Shown in pieces: positions 51,312-61,095 of a DNA stretch of 64,000 nucleotides (position 1 is its first letter; every line of letters starts with the position of its first letter). Position numbers and translations under genes: made by a program. This DNA is from Delftia tsuruhatensis. Its GTDB lineage: Bacteria; Pseudomonadota; Gammaproteobacteria; Burkholderiales; Burkholderiaceae_C. The DNA is taken from NCBI RefSeq assembly GCF_903815225.1, contig NZ_LR813084.1:2398501-2462500 (forward strand). Reading direction: 5' to 3'. The notes under the pieces are model-generated. The model made no database searches and had not been told where the DNA came from. It saw nothing but the letters and a program-made list of their open reading frames with translations.

Positions 51312-52673
51312 TCAGACAGCCAGCACCTGCTCCCGCCGCTGATCTGCTTGCCCATCCGGCACCCCGGCCAATTCCCCCAGCCCGAAATGCCCGCGCAGCG
51401 TATGGCTGTCGTATTCGCTGCGGAACAGGCCGCGCTTGCGCAGCAGGGGCACGACTTCGCTGGTGAACAGCTCGAACTGCTGGTTGAGTAGGGGCGGCAT
51501 GACATTGAAGCCGTCGGCCGCGCCACTCCTGAACCAGTCTTCGATGATGTCGGCCACCTGCTCGGGCGTGCCGGCCACGGCCAGGTGGCCGCGCGCGCCG
51601 GCCAGGCGCTGGAGCAGGCCGCGCAGTGTGAGGCCGTCGCGCAGGCTGGTCTCCACATAGCCCACGGCGCGGCTGCGCGAGGCCTGGACCTTGTCGGGAT
51701 CGGGGAAGTCGTCGCGCGTGAGCTTGCGGTCCAGCGGCACGGCCGAGAAGTCGTGGCCGCCGAAGCGGGCGGACAGGCGGGCCAGGCCGACCTCGATGCT
51801 GGTCAGGCTGTCCAGCTCCTCCCAGACCTGGCGCGCCTCGTATTCGGTGGAGCCGATGGCGGCGCTGATGCCGGGCAGGATGACGATGTCCTGCGGCTGG
51901 CGGCCCAGGTGCCGGGCCTGGGCCTTGATGTCGGCGTAGAAGGCCTGGGCCGACTCGCGCGAGCCATGGGCCGTGAAGATGGCTTCGGCCCATTTGGCGG
52001 CAAAGGCGCGGCCCGATTCGGACTGGCCGGCCTGGACGAAGACAGGCCGGCCCTGCGGGCTGCCGGGCACGTTGAGCGGTCCGCGCGTGCGGATGTACCG
52101 GCCTTCGAAGTGGATGGGCTTGATCTGGGCGGCGTCGAGGAACCGGCCCGCCGCCGTGTCGTCCAGCAGGGCGCTGGCCGGGAAGCTGCGCCACAGCGCA
52201 TCGACGGCCGACACGAATTCCTCCGCGATGCGGTAGCGGTCGCCGTGGTCCACGTTGTCGGCCAGACCATAGTTCAGGCCGGCGTTGGGCGCCCAGGAGG
52301 TCACGATGTTCCAGCCCGCGCGGCCCTTGGACAGGTGGTCCAGCGAGGCGAACTGGCGCGCCAGCGTGTAGGCATGGCTGTAGGTGGTGGAGGCCGTGCC
52401 TATCAGGCCGATGCGCTCGGTGCGCAGCGCCAGTGCGGTGAGCAGCACCAGCGGGTCCAGCAGGCCCGAGGTGATCTGCTGGCCGTTCTCGGGGCCGACC
52501 AGGCTGTCGGCCAGGAAGACGGCGTCGAACCTGGCGGCCTCGGCGATGCGCGCGGCATCGACGTACAGCTCCAGGTCGGTGAGCGCCTTGCGGTTGGCGC
52601 CCGGATGGCGCCAGGCGCCTTCGTGGTGGCCGCGCGTCATGAGGAACAGGTTCAGGTGCAGTTGCCGGGGCAT
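51312..52673 (-). CDS. FMN-dependent monooxygenase of the NtaA/SnaA/DszA family (LLM class)
   Basis: A 453-residue flavin monooxygenase of the bacterial-luciferase class. It opens with LHLNLFLMTRGHHEGAWRHP, then LYVDAARIAEAARFDAVFLA and GLLDPLVLLTALALRTERIG, AYTLARQFASLDHLSKGRAG and NIVTSWAPNAGLNYG, all typical of NtaA/SnaA/DszA proteins. With FMNH2 from a separate reductase, these enzymes cleave C-N or C-S bonds in chelators, sulfones or sulfonates. It is last in an operon with an SsuABC-like transporter, which points to use of an organosulfur compound as sulfur source. Confidence 0.92.
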   Translation of the reverse strand: MPRQLHLNLFLMTRGHHEGAWRHPGANRKALTDLELYVDAARIAEAARFDAVFLADSLVGPENGQQITSGLLDPLVLLTALALRTERIGLIGTASTTYSHAYTLARQFASLDHLSKGRAGWNIVTSWAPNAGLNYGLADNVDHGDRYRIAEEFVSAVDALWRSFPASALLDDTAAGRFLDAAQIKPIHFEGRYIRTRGPLNVPGSPQGRPVFVQAGQSESGRAFAAKWAEAIFTAHGSRESAQAFYADIKAQARHLGRQPQDIVILPGISAAIGSTEYEARQVWEELDSLTSIEVGLARLSARFGGHDFSAVPLDRKLTRDDFPDPDKVQASRSRAVGYVETSLRDGLTLRGLLQRLAGARGHLAVAGTPEQVADIIEDWFRSGAADGFNVMPPLLNQQFELFTSEVVPLLRKRGLFRSEYDSHTLRGHFGLGELAGVPDGQADQRREQVLAV

Positions 52674-52713
52674 GGAGGCAATCCTTTGTGGTGCGGCGTC
52701 GTCGCCATGGGAG

Positions 52714-53439
52714 TCATGCGGGTTCGGTTTCCACGCCCAGGCTGTGCAGCAAGGTGGTGCGCAGGCGCATGAAGACGGGGTGGTCGGGGCGCCGGGGATG
52801 GGGCAGGTCCACGGCATGGTCTTCGGCGATCTTCCCGTGCCTGAGCACCAGGATGCGGTCGGCCAGCAGCAGGGATTCGTCCACGTCATGGGTGACGAGG
52901 ATGACCGTGGGGCGGATGCGCTCGACCAGGCGCAGCAGCAGGCCATGCATGCGCATGCGGGTGAGTGCGTCCAGGGCGCCGAAGGGTTCGTCGGCCAGCA
53001 GCACATGCGGGGCGCGCAGCAGCGAGCGCGCCAGCGCGGCGCGTTGCTTCTGGCCGCCCGACAGCGTGGCCGGCCAGGCGTCGGCCTTGTCGTGCAGGCC
53101 CACCTCACGCAGGATCTGCTCGGCGGCGGGCCGGCTGGCGCGGGCGTCCAGGCCCAGGGTGAGGTTGTCCAGCACCGACAGCCAGGGCAGCAGTCGCGCG
53201 TCCTGGAACAGCACGGAAACATTGCCCTGGGCGCTGGCCGCGCCGCTGGATTGCGCATGGCCGTCCAGCCCGGCGAGCGCGCGCAGCAAGGTGGTCTTGC
53301 CCGAGCCGGATTCGCCCAGCAGGGCCACGAACTGGCCTGGGGGGATGTCCAGGTCCAGGCCGTCGAGCACGGCCCTGCCACCGAAGCTGCGCGTGAAGCG
53401 CTGCAGCCGCACGCTGGCGGTGCTGAGGTGGTGGCTCAT
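52714..53439 (-). CDS. ssuB: Sulfonate/taurine-type ABC transporter ATP-binding protein
   Basis: A 241-residue ATPase with Walker A LLGESGSGKTTLLRALAGLD near residue 38, signature LSGGQKQRAALARSLL, Walker B VLLADEPFGALD and the switch His in VTHDVDESLL. This is the form found in nitrate/sulfonate/taurine (SsuB/TauB) transporters. Its start overlaps the permease stop by four bases, and the FMN monooxygenase follows 40 bases on. The name ssuB is by similarity; the true ligand may differ. Confidence 0.88.
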   Translation of the reverse strand: MSHHLSTASVRLQRFTRSFGGRAVLDGLDLDIPPGQFVALLGESGSGKTTLLRALAGLDGHAQSSGAASAQGNVSVLFQDARLLPWLSVLDNLTLGLDARASRPAAEQILREVGLHDKADAWPATLSGGQKQRAALARSLLRAPHVLLADEPFGALDALTRMRMHGLLLRLVERIRPTVILVTHDVDESLLLADRILVLRHGKIAEDHAVDLPHPRRPDHPVFMRLRTTLLHSLGVETEPA

Positions 53440-54287
53440 GATCCCAGCGACCTGCGGTAGGAGAGCACGCGCGCCTCGATGCGGCGCACCACGGCGTCGG
53501 ACAGCAGGCCCAGCAGCGCGTAGATCAGGATGCCGACCACGATCACGTCGGTCTGGCCCCAGTCGCGGGCGCGGTTCATCAGGTAGCCGATGCCGGTCTG
53601 CGTGTTGATCAGCTCCAGCACCACCAGGGCCGTCCAGCACAGCGAGACGGCGATGCGCAGGCCCGTGAAGAAGCCGGGCAGGGCGCCCGGCAGGGCCACC
53701 TTGCGGATGAACTCGGCGCGCGACAGGCCCAGGGTCTGGGCCAGTTCCACATGGCCGATGTCGATGCCGCGCAGCGCCGCATGGGTGTTGATGTAGACGG
53801 GCACCAGCACGGCCGTGAAGATCAGGAAGATCTTCATGGGCTCGCCGATGCCCAGCCAGATGATGGCCAGCGGAATCAGCGCCAGGGTGGGTACGGCGCG
53901 CTTGACCTGTACCAGGCCGTCCAGCAGGGCCTCGCCCGTGCGCGTCAGGCCCGAGGCCAGCGCCAGCAGCACGCCGGCCAGCACGCCCAGGAACAGGCCG
54001 CTGTAGGCGCGTCCGGCCGATGCCAGCAGGTGCGGCAGCAGGCTGCCGTCGACCAGCATGGCGTAGCCGGCGGCCATGGCCTGCGAGGGGGCGGTCAGCG
54101 TCTCGGGCGACAGCCAGCCGATGCGCGAGGCCGTCTCCCACAGCACCAGCAGCAGGGCCGGACCGATCAGCAGCATGCCTTGCGACAGGCGCTCGGGCAC
54201 CAGTGGCGGGGCGGGCTTTGTGCTGCCGGGTGGTGGCTGGCGGAGGGCCGGGCCGGGGGCGGCAAGCTCCAGTCGTGCAGGTGGCAT
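53436..54287 (-). CDS. ssuC: Sulfonate/taurine-type ABC transporter permease
   Basis: A 283-residue permease with six helices, for example GMLLIGPALLLVLWETASRI at about residue 40 and FLGVLAGVLLALASGLTRTG. The EAA loop reads AQTLGLSRAEFIRKVALPGA near residue 185, as in SsuC/TauC. A cytoplasmic Pro/Ala-rich N terminus comes first. It overlaps the ATPase gene by an ATGA junction and follows the binding-protein gene by 10 bases, so the three form one transporter. Confidence 0.88.
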   Translation of the reverse strand: MPPARLELAAPGPALRQPPPGSTKPAPPLVPERLSQGMLLIGPALLLVLWETASRIGWLSPETLTAPSQAMAAGYAMLVDGSLLPHLLASAGRAYSGLFLGVLAGVLLALASGLTRTGEALLDGLVQVKRAVPTLALIPLAIIWLGIGEPMKIFLIFTAVLVPVYINTHAALRGIDIGHVELAQTLGLSRAEFIRKVALPGALPGFFTGLRIAVSLCWTALVVLELINTQTGIGYLMNRARDWGQTDVIVVGILIYALLGLLSDAVVRRIEARVLSYRRSLGS

Positions 54288-54297
54288 GGACGGTCCC

Positions 54298-55293
54298 TCA
54301 GCGGTTGGCCACGATGACGCTGTCATAGGTGGGCACGAAAGAGCCCGTGGCATCCAGGCGCTGGGGCAGGGTGCCGGCCGCGTGCAGGATGTCGATCAGC
54401 TTCTGGTGGTGGGGCCGGGCCTCGGCGGCGGTCTGGAACAGCAGGTCCGACTGCGAGGCCAGGATGGCGGCCGTGCTCTCGGCATCGATGCGCTGGAACT
54501 GCGTGTAGTAGTGGCGGCCCCATTCCTGGGCATGGGCATTGCTCCACTTGCCGGCGCGCACGAAGGCGCCCAGGAATTCGACGATGGCCCGGGACTTGCC
54601 CGCGTCGGCCAGCACCTCGGGTCGGGCATAGAGGTAGGAGGTGGCGGGCAGCAGCGTGCGCTCCTGCGGATCGGGCACGGGACGGGCACCGATCTGCCTG
54701 CCCAGGCGGGTGACATGGGGCTCCATCAGCACGGCCACGTCCACGGCCTTGGCGCGCAGCGCGTCATTGAGCTCGGCCACGCGCAGGTTCACCAGCTTCA
54801 CGTCGGCCAGCGTCAGGCCCGCGCGTGCCAGCGCCTCGATCAGGAAGACCTGGCGGCCCGAGCCCTCCACGTAGCTCACGCGCTTGCCACGCAGCTCGGC
54901 CAGGCGCTCGATGCCGGCATCTGCGCGCTGCACCAGCCGATACTGGGCGCGCTCGCGCGTGAAGGTGGCGATGATGGGCAGCTGCACACCGGCCGCACGC
55001 GCCTGTATGGGCGGCGTGTCGCCCACATAGGCGATGTCCAGCGCGCCGGCGCGGATGGCCTCGAAGATGGCGGGGCCGCCCGCGAAGTTGGGCAGCTCCA
55101 GCGCGAAGTCCAGCCGCTTGCGCTCGCCGCTGGCCTCCAGCAGGTGGCGCAGCAGCTCGCTCTGGTCGGCCACGACCAGCCGGGTGTTTCGGGAGGGCGC
55201 CGCGGCGCGTGCGGCGGTCGTGGAAGCCAGGGCGGCAGTGGCCAGCAGGGACGATGCGGCCAGCAGGAAACGACGCTTGTTCACGCGCTCCAT
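54298..55293 (-). CDS. ssuA: Aliphatic sulfonate-type ABC transporter substrate-binding protein
   Basis: A 331-residue periplasmic binding protein, signal peptide KRRFLLAASSLLATAALAS to about AARAA. The mature part has LRHLLEASGERKRLDFALEL, GGPAIFEAIRAGALDIAYVG, LRGKRVSYVEGSGRQVFLIE and KAVDVAVLMEPHVTRLG, the layout of SsuA/TauA/NrtA proteins. First gene of the operon ssuA-ssuC-ssuB-monooxygenase. A TTG two codons upstream is an alternative to the ATG at 55293. Sulfur limitation is the expected inducer. Confidence 0.88.
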   Translation of the reverse strand: MERVNKRRFLLAASSLLATAALASTTAARAAAPSRNTRLVVADQSELLRHLLEASGERKRLDFALELPNFAGGPAIFEAIRAGALDIAYVGDTPPIQARAAGVQLPIIATFTRERAQYRLVQRADAGIERLAELRGKRVSYVEGSGRQVFLIEALARAGLTLADVKLVNLRVAELNDALRAKAVDVAVLMEPHVTRLGRQIGARPVPDPQERTLLPATSYLYARPEVLADAGKSRAIVEFLGAFVRAGKWSNAHAQEWGRHYYTQFQRIDAESTAAILASQSDLLFQTAAEARPHHQKLIDILHAAGTLPQRLDATGSFVPTYDSVIVANR

Positions 55294-55406
55294 CCTCAAG
55301 GAATTGCAATGGGATGGATGCTAGTCAGCGTACTTCAGATGCGGAAATGCCGATTGCGTATTTGCAAACGCGCGCCGCGCACATGGGGGCGCGGCGCCGG
55401 GCGGCT

Positions 55407-55712
55407 TCAGGCGAAGACCGGGCGCATGAAGCTGCGCTCGTAGCTGAGGATGCAGCGCGTGTCCTCCGCGTAGCGGAAGGCAGCCTGGCATTCGGGGTCC
55501 TGCATGGACTTGATGCGGTACTCCTCGTACAGCGCCATGCTGGGAAAGCTGAACATGGCCAGCGCCACGTTGTTGGCGCCTTCGGAGGGCAGGAAGTAGC
55601 CGTGGTGCTTGCCGCCGAATTTCTCGACCAGCGGAATCCAGGTCCGGCCGTAGTGCTCGAATTCCTTGGTCTTGAACGGGTCGATGATGTAGCGCAGGTA
55701 GCAGGTGATCAT
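55407..55712 (-). CDS. NIPSNAP-family protein
   Basis: A 101-residue NIPSNAP-like protein starting MITCYLRYIIDPFKTKEFEH, with RTWIPLVEKFGGKHHGYFLP and LYEEYRIKSMQDPECQ. Such small dimeric alpha/beta-barrel proteins lie in many catabolic contexts with unclear function. The Met five residues into the open frame (55712) was chosen because family members begin with this strand. It is read on the same strand as, and downstream of, the chemoreceptor gene. Confidence 0.85.
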   Translation of the reverse strand: MITCYLRYIIDPFKTKEFEHYGRTWIPLVEKFGGKHHGYFLPSEGANNVALAMFSFPSMALYEEYRIKSMQDPECQAAFRYAEDTRCILSYERSFMRPVFA

Positions 55713-55769
55713 GTCTGGATGCAAAGGCGTGGGGGAAGCCGCGGCAGCGGGTGCCGCGGCCCAGCGATC

Positions 55770-57326
55770 CTACAGCTTGAACGAGGCCGTCAGGCGCGAC
55801 AGTTTCTCCGACTCCTGCTGCAGCACCTGCGTGGCGGCCGAGGACTGCTCGACCAGGGCGGCGTTCTGCTGGGTCACGCGGTCCATGTCGGTCACGGCAA
55901 GGCCCACCTGCTCGATGCCGCTGCTTTGCTCGCGGCTGGCGGCGGCGATCTCGGTGACGATGCCCGTGATGTTGCGCACCGTGGTGACCACCTCGCGCAT
56001 GGTCTGCCCTGCCTGGTCCACCAGCGTGGCGCCCGCGTCCACGCGTTCCACGGAGGCCTGGATCAGCGTCTTGATCTCGCGCGCCGCCGAGGCGCTGCGC
56101 TGCGCCAGCGTGCGCACCTCGCCGGCCACGACCGCGAAGCCGCGCCCGTGATCGCCCGCACGCGCGGCCTCCACCGCCGCGTTGAGCGCGAGGATGTTGG
56201 TCTGGAAGGCGATGCCGTCGATCACGCCGATGATGTCCACCACCCGGCGCGAGGAGGTGTTGATCTCGCCCATCGTGGTCACCACCTGGTCCACCACGGC
56301 GCCGCCGCGCTCGGCCACCGCGCTGGCACCCGAGGCGATCTGGCTGGCCTGGCTGGCGTTTTCGGCGTTCTGGTGCACGGTGGCCGTCAGCTGCTCCATG
56401 GAGGCCGCAGTTTCCTCCAGCGAGCTGGCCTGCTGCTCCGTGCGCTGCGACAGGTCCATGCTGCCCGTGGCGATCTCACCGGCCGAGCGGTGGATGATGC
56501 CCGCCGTGTCATGGATGCGCATCACCAGCTGGCGCAACTGGGCGCTCATGCGCTGCACGGCGGCGATCACGCTGCCTTCGGGCGCGTGCGCCGTGCCATC
56601 GAGCCCGGAATGCGACAGGTCCCCGGCCGCGATGCGGTTGGCGATCTCGGCCGCCACGGAGGGCTCGCCGCCGATGGCCCGCAGCACGCTGCGCGTGGCC
56701 AGCCAGGCGATCACCGACAGCAGCGCGCCGAGCACGGTCAGCGCAGCGACCGACTTGATGATGGTGGCGACGAAGGCCTGCTGGATGTCATCCACATAGT
56801 CGCCCGCGATCAGGTCCCAGCTCCAGGAGGTGGAGCGCTTGACATAGGCCAGTTTCTCGCTGGGCTCCTTGGCGCCGGGCCGGGGCCACCAGTAGGTGAG
56901 GTAGCCGCTGCCCTGGGACGACCGGCCCGTGGCGGCGATGTCGCGGTACAGATAGGCGCCCTTGGCGTCCTGGAAGCCGCCCATGTTCTTGCCGTTGATG
57001 CCCGGGCTCGCGGGGTTGTTGAGCACCACGGAATCCGTGGTGATGCTGGTGATGTAGCCCGCGCCGCCGCCGTAGCGCAACTGCCCCACGCGTGCGATCG
57101 CGGTGGCCTTGGCGTCTTCTTCTGACCGCTTGCCGGCCTTGGCTTCCGCGGCGATGGCCGCGATCAGGCTGTCGGCCGAGTCCACGAAATCGCGCAGCGC
57201 CTGCTGCCGGGCCTCATAGGCCTTGTCGCGGGCCTGGTAGGCGTTGAAAAGGGTGAGCGCAAGCAGCGCGAGCAGGCAGAAAACCAGCGGGGCCAGCAGT
57301 TTCTGGCGAAGGGACAGGGCAGGCAT
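55770..57326 (-). CDS. Methyl-accepting chemotaxis protein with single-Cache sensor
   Basis: A 518-residue chemoreceptor. Helix 1 ([20 protein letters not shown]) is followed by a periplasmic single-Cache domain (about residues 40-185, with [20 protein letters not shown] and [13 protein letters not shown]), helix 2 ([20 protein letters not shown]), a HAMP segment and the signalling hairpin tip [20 protein letters not shown] with [20 protein letters not shown]. Methylation-site pairs ([16 protein letters not shown]) are present. It ends in ASFKL with no CheR/CheB pentapeptide. Cache_2-type sensors often bind small organic acids, which suits the catabolic surroundings. Confidence 0.94.
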   Translation of the reverse strand: MPALSLRQKLLAPLVFCLLALLALTLFNAYQARDKAYEARQQALRDFVDSADSLIAAIAAEAKAGKRSEEDAKATAIARVGQLRYGGGAGYITSITTDSVVLNNPASPGINGKNMGGFQDAKGAYLYRDIAATGRSSQGSGYLTYWWPRPGAKEPSEKLAYVKRSTSWSWDLIAGDYVDDIQQAFVATIIKSVAALTVLGALLSVIAWLATRSVLRAIGGEPSVAAEIANRIAAGDLSHSGLDGTAHAPEGSVIAAVQRMSAQLRQLVMRIHDTAGIIHRSAGEIATGSMDLSQRTEQQASSLEETAASMEQLTATVHQNAENASQASQIASGASAVAERGGAVVDQVVTTMGEINTSSRRVVDIIGVIDGIAFQTNILALNAAVEAARAGDHGRGFAVVAGEVRTLAQRSASAAREIKTLIQASVERVDAGATLVDQAGQTMREVVTTVRNITGIVTEIAAASREQSSGIEQVGLAVTDMDRVTQQNAALVEQSSAATQVLQQESEKLSRLTASFKL

Positions 57327-57517
57327 GGGCAGGGTGCGTGAAAAGGCGGAAACGACGGACGGACCACGGAAGCCGGTCTCCCGGTTGCGGTGCCCTTGCG
57401 GCGCAGGTCGAACAGGCGCCGGTTGGAGGGCTTGGTACCCGGTCTATCGGCAGTTCGGCCGGTATCTGAAAGGCCGCGGAACGCGAAATCTGCACGGCAC
57501 CCGAAGCGCCATGGGCC

Positions 57518-58384
57518 TCAACCCTGCAGCGCCCCTGCCAGAAACTCGGCCGTGGCCTGCACGCGGGCCGTGCGCTGCAAATCGGGGTGCATGACCTGCC
57601 AGACCTCGTAGTCGGCCGCGCGCGTGCGCCGGGGCCAGATGCGCACCAGGCCTTCACGCTCGCCCAGGCCCACGGGCATTTCCCCCAGGCCGATGCCGGC
57701 GGCCACCGCCTTGCGCACCAGCATGCTGGAGTTGGCCGCCATGGCGATCGTGCCCTGGCGCGCGGGCACGTCGACCAGGGTGGGGAATGGCCGCTGTTGC
57801 AGATGGGGGCCGTAGACCACGAGCTGGTGGCCGCGCAGCTCGTCCTCGGCCACGGGCTCGCCGAAGCGCGCCAGATAGGCCGCGCTGGCGAACAGGCCCA
57901 CAGGCCAGGCGACCACGCGGCGCACCACCAGCTCGGGTGCTTCGGGGCGGATGTTGCGGAAGGCGATGTCCGCCTGCCGGCGGCCCAGGTTGAGCATCTG
58001 CGTGGAGATCTCCAGGTCCACGCGGATCTGCGGCCAGCGCTGCTGCAGGCGCGCGATGGCGGGCAGCAGGAATTCGGTGGCGATGGAGTCGGTGCTGGTC
58101 ACGCGCACCAGGCCGGCCGGGCTGTCGTCCAGGCCTTCGATGCGGGTGCGCAGGTCCAGGGCCGCGCTCTCCATGCGCCGCGCGGCGCCCAGCGCCGCCT
58201 CGCCGGCGGCAGTGAGCAGGTAGCCGTCCCTGGCGCGCAGGAAGAGCTTGCTGCCCAGCTCGGCCTCCAGGGCGTTCAGGCGCCGCCCCACCGTGGCCTG
58301 GTCCACGCCCAGGCTGCGTGCGGCCGCGCGCAGCGAGGGGGCGCGCGTCAGCGCGAGAAAGATGCGGGTGTCGTCCCAGTCCAT
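57518..58384 (-). CDS. LysR-family regulator
   Basis: A 288-residue LysR regulator whose HTH (ALTRAPSLRAAARSLGVDQA, TVGRRLNALEAELGSKLF) spans residues 10-60 and whose effector domain follows. It is divergent from a quinone-oxidoreductase-like gene 114 bases away, a frequent pairing in which the regulator controls the reductase. The start at 58384 gives a normal N terminus (MDWDDTRIFLALTRA). Confidence 0.92.
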   Translation of the reverse strand: MDWDDTRIFLALTRAPSLRAAARSLGVDQATVGRRLNALEAELGSKLFLRARDGYLLTAAGEAALGAARRMESAALDLRTRIEGLDDSPAGLVRVTSTDSIATEFLLPAIARLQQRWPQIRVDLEISTQMLNLGRRQADIAFRNIRPEAPELVVRRVVAWPVGLFASAAYLARFGEPVAEDELRGHQLVVYGPHLQQRPFPTLVDVPARQGTIAMAANSSMLVRKAVAAGIGLGEMPVGLGEREGLVRIWPRRTRAADYEVWQVMHPDLQRTARVQATAEFLAGALQG

Positions 58385-58498
58385 GGCCGTCTTGTGTGAT
58401 GCATAAATGCAGCACTATAGAGCAGGATTGCTGCGTTCGAGCAGGCATTTGCCGGCGTAAGCTTTGCGCTCTGATCTGATTTCCCTTTCCTTCCAGCC

Positions 58499-59506
58499 AT
58501 GACAAACACACCGACCATGCAAGCCATCGTTTTCGACGACTTTGGAGGGCCCGAAGTCCTGGTGGCCCGCGAGGTGGCCCGGCCCGACGTCCGACCCCAT
58601 GACCTGCTGGTGCGCAACGTCTCCATCGGCGTCAACCGGGCCGATGTCTCGCACCGCAAGGGAGCCTATGGCCGCGCGCACTTCGGCGAATCGGACCTGA
58701 TGGGACTGGAGGTCGCCGGCACCGTGGTGGAGGTGGGCGCGCAGGTGCAGGGCTTCGCCGTGGGCGACCGCGTCATGGGCATCGTGGGCGGCGGCGCCTA
58801 TGCCGAGTTCTCGCGCATGGACCACCGCATGGCCATGCACGTGCCCGAAGGCCTGTCCCTGGTCGATGCCGGCGCCGTGGCCGAGGTCTTCGTGACCGCG
58901 CACGAGGCCCTGTTCCACCTGGCCGGCCTGCAGCCGGGCGAATCGGTGCTGGTGCATGCGGCCGGCAGCGGCGTGGGCTCGGCGGCGGTGCAATTGGCGC
59001 ATGCGGCGGGCGCGCGCGTGTTCGCCACGGCCAGCGGCGACAAGCGCCAGGCCGTGCGGGGCCTTGGCGCGGACGAGTTCATCGACTACCGCAGCGAAGA
59101 CTTCCAGGCCGTGGTGGCCGACAGGACCGCGGGCAAGGGCGTGGACGTGGTCATCGACTTCATCGGCGCTCCCTACCTGGAGCGCAACCTGCGCGCGCTG
59201 GGCATGGGCGGGCGCATGGTCTGCGTGGGGCTGCTGGGCGGCGCGCAGGCGCAGTCCGTTCCCATGGACCAGCTGCTGTACAAGCACCTGCGCATCTTCG
59301 GCACCGTCATGAAGTCGCGCTCGCCCGAGGTCAAGCAAGCCATGGTCCGGCGCTTCGCCCAGCGCTGGCTGCCCGCACTGGCCAGCGGCATGATCCGCCC
59401 CGTGATCGACAGCACCTACCCGCTGGCCCAGGCCGCCCAGGCCCATCGGCGCATGGAGTCCGGCAAGAGCGTGGGCAAGCTGCTGTTGCTGCCCGGGCAG
59501 GCATGA
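58499..59506 (+). CDS. Zinc-independent quinone oxidoreductase / MDR alcohol dehydrogenase
   Basis: A 335-residue medium-chain reductase. The N-terminal GroES-like domain contains VRNVSIGVNRADVSHRKGAY, and the Rossmann domain VLVHAAGSGVGSAAVQLAHA near residue 150, with IDFIGAPYLERNLRALGMGG later. The Cys and His that bind the catalytic zinc in alcohol dehydrogenases are absent, so it fits the NADPH:quinone reductase (QOR) or enoyl reductase branch. Divergent LysR control is likely. Detoxification of quinones or unsaturated carbonyls is the usual role. Confidence 0.9.
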   Translation: MTNTPTMQAIVFDDFGGPEVLVAREVARPDVRPHDLLVRNVSIGVNRADVSHRKGAYGRAHFGESDLMGLEVAGTVVEVGAQVQGFAVGDRVMGIVGGGAYAEFSRMDHRMAMHVPEGLSLVDAGAVAEVFVTAHEALFHLAGLQPGESVLVHAAGSGVGSAAVQLAHAAGARVFATASGDKRQAVRGLGADEFIDYRSEDFQAVVADRTAGKGVDVVIDFIGAPYLERNLRALGMGGRMVCVGLLGGAQAQSVPMDQLLYKHLRIFGTVMKSRSPEVKQAMVRRFAQRWLPALASGMIRPVIDSTYPLAQAAQAHRRMESGKSVGKLLLLPGQA

Positions 59507-59733
59507 GAGCGCCCGGGGCCCGCCGGGGACAGGGCCGTCCCCTCGGATCGCCGGCAGCCCTGGGGCGTTTGCGGCCCACGACACGTATTCGACCCGAAGC
59601 GGACATCGTCCGGCCTTGAATCACGCCGGCCATCGGTGGCGAGCTAGAATGCCCGCATCGGGAAAGCAGCCTCCCGTTCCGCAAGGGTAGACGGTGTCTC
59701 GTCCAAGCGCTGGCAATCCTCTATGGAGTTTCT

Positions 59734-61095
59734 ATGGACACCGCTTTGCCCAAATCGGCCGATTCGGGCCCTCCCACCTCCCTTTCGCTCTCCGAAGCGC
59801 TTCCTTTCTGGCTGAAGCTTGGCTTCATCAGTTTTGGCGGTCCAGCCGGGCAGATCGCGCTCATGCACGAGGAGCTCGTGGAGCGCCGCCGATGGATTTC
59901 CGAAAAGCGTTTCCTGCATGCCCTGAACTACTGCATGCTGCTGCCTGGGCCTGAAGCCCAGCAGCTTGCCACCTACCTGGGCTGGCTGCTTCACCGGACA
60001 TGGGGCGGCGTCGTGGCAGGCGCGCTGTTTGTCCTGCCCTCGCTTGCCATCATCATCGCCTTGTCATGGCTTTACATGGCCCATGGCGATGCTCCTGTGG
60101 TGGCAGGCTTCTTCCATGGCATCAAGCCGGCCGTCACCGCACTGGTGGTGCAGGCTGCTTTCCGGGTGGGCTCCCGGTCCCTGAAAAACGGCTGGCATTG
60201 GAGCATCGCTGTTGCGGCCTTCGTCGCCATCTTCGCGCTGCAGGCCCCCTTTCCGCTCATCGTCTTGGCCGCGGCAGCCGTTGGCTTCGTGGGCGGAAAG
60301 ATGCGTCCTGCTGCGTTTGGCGGTGGCGCCAGCCACGGCAAGGGGACACCGCATCGGGACGCGAGGCCGGCACTCATCGATGACAACACACCGACACCGC
60401 TCCATGCCCGGTTCTCCTGGCGCCGTTTCTGGCGGGTTCTTGCGGTCTGCATGGCCTTGTGGATCGTTGCCATCGGCAGCTTGGCCGCCGTGTTCGGGCC
60501 GCACTCCACGCTGACCCGGATGGGTTGGTTCTTCACCAAGGCGGCCCTGATGACGTTTGGCGGGGCCTATGCCGTGCTGCCCTATGTCTACCAGGGAGCT
60601 GTGGACCACTTCCAGTGGCTGACGGCAGCGCAGATGATGGATGGCCTGGCCTTGGGGGAGACCACGCCTGGACCGATGATCATGGTCGTGTCCTTTGTCG
60701 CCTTCGTCGGGGGCTGGACCCAGGCCCTCTTCGGAACGGACTCGTTGCTCCTCGCCGGGACCGTGGCAGCGACGGTAGTGACCTTCTTCACTTTCCTGCC
60801 GTCTTTCCTGTTCATCCTGATCGGGGGACCTTTCATCGAGTCCACCCACGACAACCTGAAATTCACCGCACCGCTGGCCGGGATCACCTGCGCCGTGGTG
60901 GGTGTCATCGTGAACCTGGCTGTCTTCTTCGCCTATCACGTCATCTGGCCGAAAGGGTTGGCAGCGGGCATCGACTGGCCTTCGGTCGCCATCGGCATCG
61001 CAGCTGCGATCGCATTGATGCGCTTCAAGGTCAACGTGATCCATGTCATCCTGACAGCGGGGCTGACAGGGCTGGCCCTCAGGCTCTGGACCTGA
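59734..61095 (+). CDS. chrA: Chromate transporter (ChrA, two-domain CHR family)
   Basis: A 453-residue membrane protein with two CHR halves. The first begins FWLKLGFISFGGPAGQIALM near residue 28, followed by LNYCMLLPGPEAQQLATYLG; the second has FFTKAALMTFGGAYAVLPYV near 268 and DGLALGETTPGPMIMVVSFV. The GGP and PGP elements mark both halves. A hydrophilic His-containing stretch joins them. The protein extrudes chromate using the proton gradient. ATGGAGTTTCT precedes the ATG. No chrB regulator gene lies next to it. Confidence 0.93.
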   Translation: MDTALPKSADSGPPTSLSLSEALPFWLKLGFISFGGPAGQIALMHEELVERRRWISEKRFLHALNYCMLLPGPEAQQLATYLGWLLHRTWGGVVAGALFVLPSLAIIIALSWLYMAHGDAPVVAGFFHGIKPAVTALVVQAAFRVGSRSLKNGWHWSIAVAAFVAIFALQAPFPLIVLAAAAVGFVGGKMRPAAFGGGASHGKGTPHRDARPALIDDNTPTPLHARFSWRRFWRVLAVCMALWIVAIGSLAAVFGPHSTLTRMGWFFTKAALMTFGGAYAVLPYVYQGAVDHFQWLTAAQMMDGLALGETTPGPMIMVVSFVAFVGGWTQALFGTDSLLLAGTVAATVVTFFTFLPSFLFILIGGPFIESTHDNLKFTAPLAGITCAVVGVIVNLAVFFAYHVIWPKGLAAGIDWPSVAIGIAAAIALMRFKVNVIHVILTAGLTGLALRLWT

